Part shown: positions 31,514 to 32,553 of the stretch, piece after piece
How positions within the stretch are numbered: position 1 is the stretch's first letter
How the letters are laid out: each line of letters opens with the position of its first letter
Assembly: GCF_027307225.1 (NCBI RefSeq)
Contig: NZ_DAHUXJ010000140.1
Location: 1-32,553, forward strand
Direction of reading: 5' to 3'
Length of the DNA stretch: 32,553 nucleotides
DNA from: Bradyrhizobium sp.
Lineage (GTDB): Bacteria > Pseudomonadota > Alphaproteobacteria > Rhizobiales > Xanthobacteraceae
The notes under the pieces: generated by a model
The model's input: only the letters and a program-made list of their open reading frames with translations
What the model was told of the DNA's origin: nothing
Databases searched by the model: none
Translations under genes and position numbers: made by a program

Positions 31514-32038
31514 TCAGACCACCTGCTCGACCGGCTGCATGTCGATGTCGAACGTTTCCAGAAATTTCGAGGTCATGATGTAGAAGCCGACCGAAAGCTG
31601 CAATTCGATCAACGCTGCCGGCGTGAGTTTTGCGGCAACGGCGTTGAAGGTGGCATCGCTCGGGCGTCGAAGGCGGATGATCTCGTCGGTGAAGGCGAGT
31701 GCCGCGCGCTGCACTTCGTCAAAGCACGTCGCACGCTCCCAGTTCTCCAGCGCCGCATTCTGCTCGTCGGTAACGCCGACATTCTTGCCGATGCGCTGGT
31801 GCGCCACAATCTCGTAAGGCGCTTCGCACAAAATCCCGGTTCGCGTGATCGCGAGCTCCCGCACGATCGGATCAAGTTCGCCGCGGTGACGGATCGCGCC
31901 GCCCAGCCGACAGTATTGTTCGAAATAGCTCGGCGAGTGCGCCATCATGCGGAAGATGTTGGCGTTGCGGTTCTTGCCCAAAATTTCCTTGGTGCGTTCG
32001 TTCGATTTCGAAGTATCGCAATAGTCGATGCGGGCCAT
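31514..32038 (-). CDS. Carboxymuconolactone decarboxylase-family protein (AhpD-like fold)
   Basis: A 174-aa all-helical protein of the CMD/AhpD fold. The conserved block has E61, C71 and H80 (RELAITRTGILCEAPYEIVAH); AhpD's second active-site Cys (C-x2-C) is absent, so peroxidase activity of the AhpD kind is unlikely. It could be a decarboxylase-like or lactone-acting enzyme; substrate unknown. GAGG lies upstream of ATG 32038 at good spacing. It is convergent with the carrier gene and separated from it by a paired-hairpin element. Confidence 0.88.
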   Translation of the reverse strand: MARIDYCDTSKSNERTKEILGKNRNANIFRMMAHSPSYFEQYCRLGGAIRHRGELDPIVRELAITRTGILCEAPYEIVAHQRIGKNVGVTDEQNAALENWERATCFDEVQRAALAFTDEIIRLRRPSDATFNAVAAKLTPAALIELQLSVGFYIMTSKFLETFDIDMQPVEQVV

Positions 32039-32071
32039 GGATCACCTCGGATTTGGTTTTCGAGCTGGACT

Positions 32072-32166
32072 AAAGCGCGATGGGATCAAGTTGGACCACC
32101 ATAGCGCAGGTTATTGTTTACGCATGATCTTTTCGGAAAACCGCTACGCGCTTTTCCGGATCGTGC
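32072..32166. repeat. Double hairpin repeat between the membrane protein and CMD genes
   Basis: First hairpin: GCGC/ATGG (32075-32083) pairs with CCAT/GCGC (32099-32107). Second: GCATGATC (32122-32129) pairs with GATCGTGC (32159-32166, one G-T pair), a TTTT bulge on the 5' arm, then CGGAAAA (32134-32140) with TTTTCCG (32152-32158). It lies 1 nt past the stop of the membrane-protein gene and should act as its terminator. I recall very similar sequences as multicopy repeats in Bradyrhizobium, Rhodopseudomonas and Nitrobacter. Confidence 0.75.
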
Positions 32167-32167
32167 C

Positions 32168-32553
32168 TTAGCGGCGGGAAGCAGCGCGCGAGCGCTGCGG
32201 GAATGGCACAGTGGCCGCCTTGACCTCAACCGGCTCTTCCTCGTCGCGCCTCGCCACGCACATATCGCCTTGCTTGCGCCGCGTCTGCCAGGGCAACACT
32301 ATGTTGAGCCAGAGCTCGCGGGTCCCCATGATCGAGATTGCGATGCCAAAGGGGACCATGAAGTAGAGAATGCGAAAGACAACCAGCGTGGCAAGCAACT
32401 GCTCGCGGCCGAACTGCGGAAGCGCAATCAGCATCGCGACATCGAACACGCCGAGCGAACCGGGTGCGTGACTGGCGAAGCCGAGTAGCGTGGCGAGAAT
32501 GAAAACAACCGCCAACGACAGGAAATCGATATCGGGCTGCGCCGGCATCAGCA
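32168..32553 (-). CDS. Lysylphosphatidylglycerol synthase-like (UPF0104/YbhN) membrane protein, C-terminal part
   Basis: The 5' end lies beyond the window; about 128 codons are visible and the frame is open at the edge. The sequence has three hydrophobic helices: SLAVVFILATLLGFASHAPG, a middle AMLIALPQF...LLATLVVFRILYFM, and VPFGIAISIMG. The HAPGSLGVFDVAML block and the R-I-L-Y-F-x-V-P-F motif are typical of the last helices of UPF0104/LPG-synthase membrane domains. The cytoplasmic tail of about 45 residues is basic and lacks any known domain. Function in membrane lipid handling is a family-based guess. Confidence 0.75.
   Translation of the reverse strand, partial: LMPAQPDIDFLSLAVVFILATLLGFASHAPGSLGVFDVAMLIALPQFGREQLLATLVVFRILYFMVPFGIAISIMGTRELWLNIVLPWQTRRKQGDMCVARRDEEEPVEVKAATVPFPQRSRAASRR

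Noticed and set aside
1..32553. CRISPR array, tRNA or rRNA genes, prophage or defence genes
   Set aside because: No regularly spaced short repeats, no tRNA cloverleaf with conserved T-loop bases (the 9130-9210 cloverleaf lacks them), and no phage or known defence families were seen.

Overview
The window looks like a chromosomal segment of a Bradyrhizobium-type alphaproteobacterium. This rests on the GC-rich codon use, the gene content (branched-chain and fatty acyl-CoA catabolism, an orphan molybdenum hydroxylase subunit, a TIGR03862-type flavoprotein) and GC-rich intergenic palindromes of a kind I associate with Bradyrhizobium and Rhodopseudomonas. The genus call is from recall and was not checked against a database. 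No rRNA, tRNA or CRISPR array is visible.

Layout. 1-250: the left edge cuts an IS110-family element (first 18 codons of its transposase plus its noncoding end) lying against a REP-like palindrome. 251-6539: guaB behind three leader hairpins, a small secreted protein with its own terminator, a DHA2-type MFS exporter, a GFA-family zinc protein, and a ppx/gppA-rlmE pair. 6746-15447: an orphan CoxL/XdhB-type subunit, a small ORF of unknown function, a hotdog-fold protein, a DUF188 protein, a Uup-like ABC-F ATPase, a DSD1-like PLP enzyme, a TIGR03862 flavoprotein and a small unknown ORF. 15465-16970: a MaoC hydratase and an SDR, likely co-transcribed. 17151-23730: a minus-strand isobutyrate/valine degradation cluster, in transcription order mmsA, acyl-CoA dehydrogenase, 3-hydroxyisobutyryl-CoA hydrolase, mmsB, acyl-CoA synthetase. 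24117-28487: a TetR regulator divergent from enoyl-CoA hydratase, thiolase and an MFS transporter. 28493-31341: an IclR regulator with a carboxyltransferase and, divergently, a small biotinyl carrier. 31514-32553: a carboxymuconolactone decarboxylase-like protein and the 3' part of a membrane protein.

How the genes fit together. The cluster at 17151-23730 can take isobutyrate or isobutyryl-CoA to propionyl-CoA. The one missing step, methacrylyl-CoA hydration, could be supplied by the enoyl-CoA hydratase at 24964. The TetR gene and the hydratase/thiolase pair share a 10-bp motif and may form one regulon. The IclR gene and the carrier gene each have a nearly identical palindrome upstream, so the carboxylase genes are probably controlled together.

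Most unusual feature. A family of paired long hairpins occurs three times (16988-17154, 23821-23984, 31342-31509). Each hairpin is 73-79 nt, starts and ends with CTAG, and carries a 3-4-nt one-sided bulge. The two hairpins of a pair are in inverted orientation with bulges facing inward across a 13-14-nt spacer. All four hairpin types align to one consensus. Two of the pairs bracket the isobutyrate cluster, and one provides the stop codon of the acyl-CoA synthetase. The architecture resembles REPIN-type or CTAG-targeting mobile elements.
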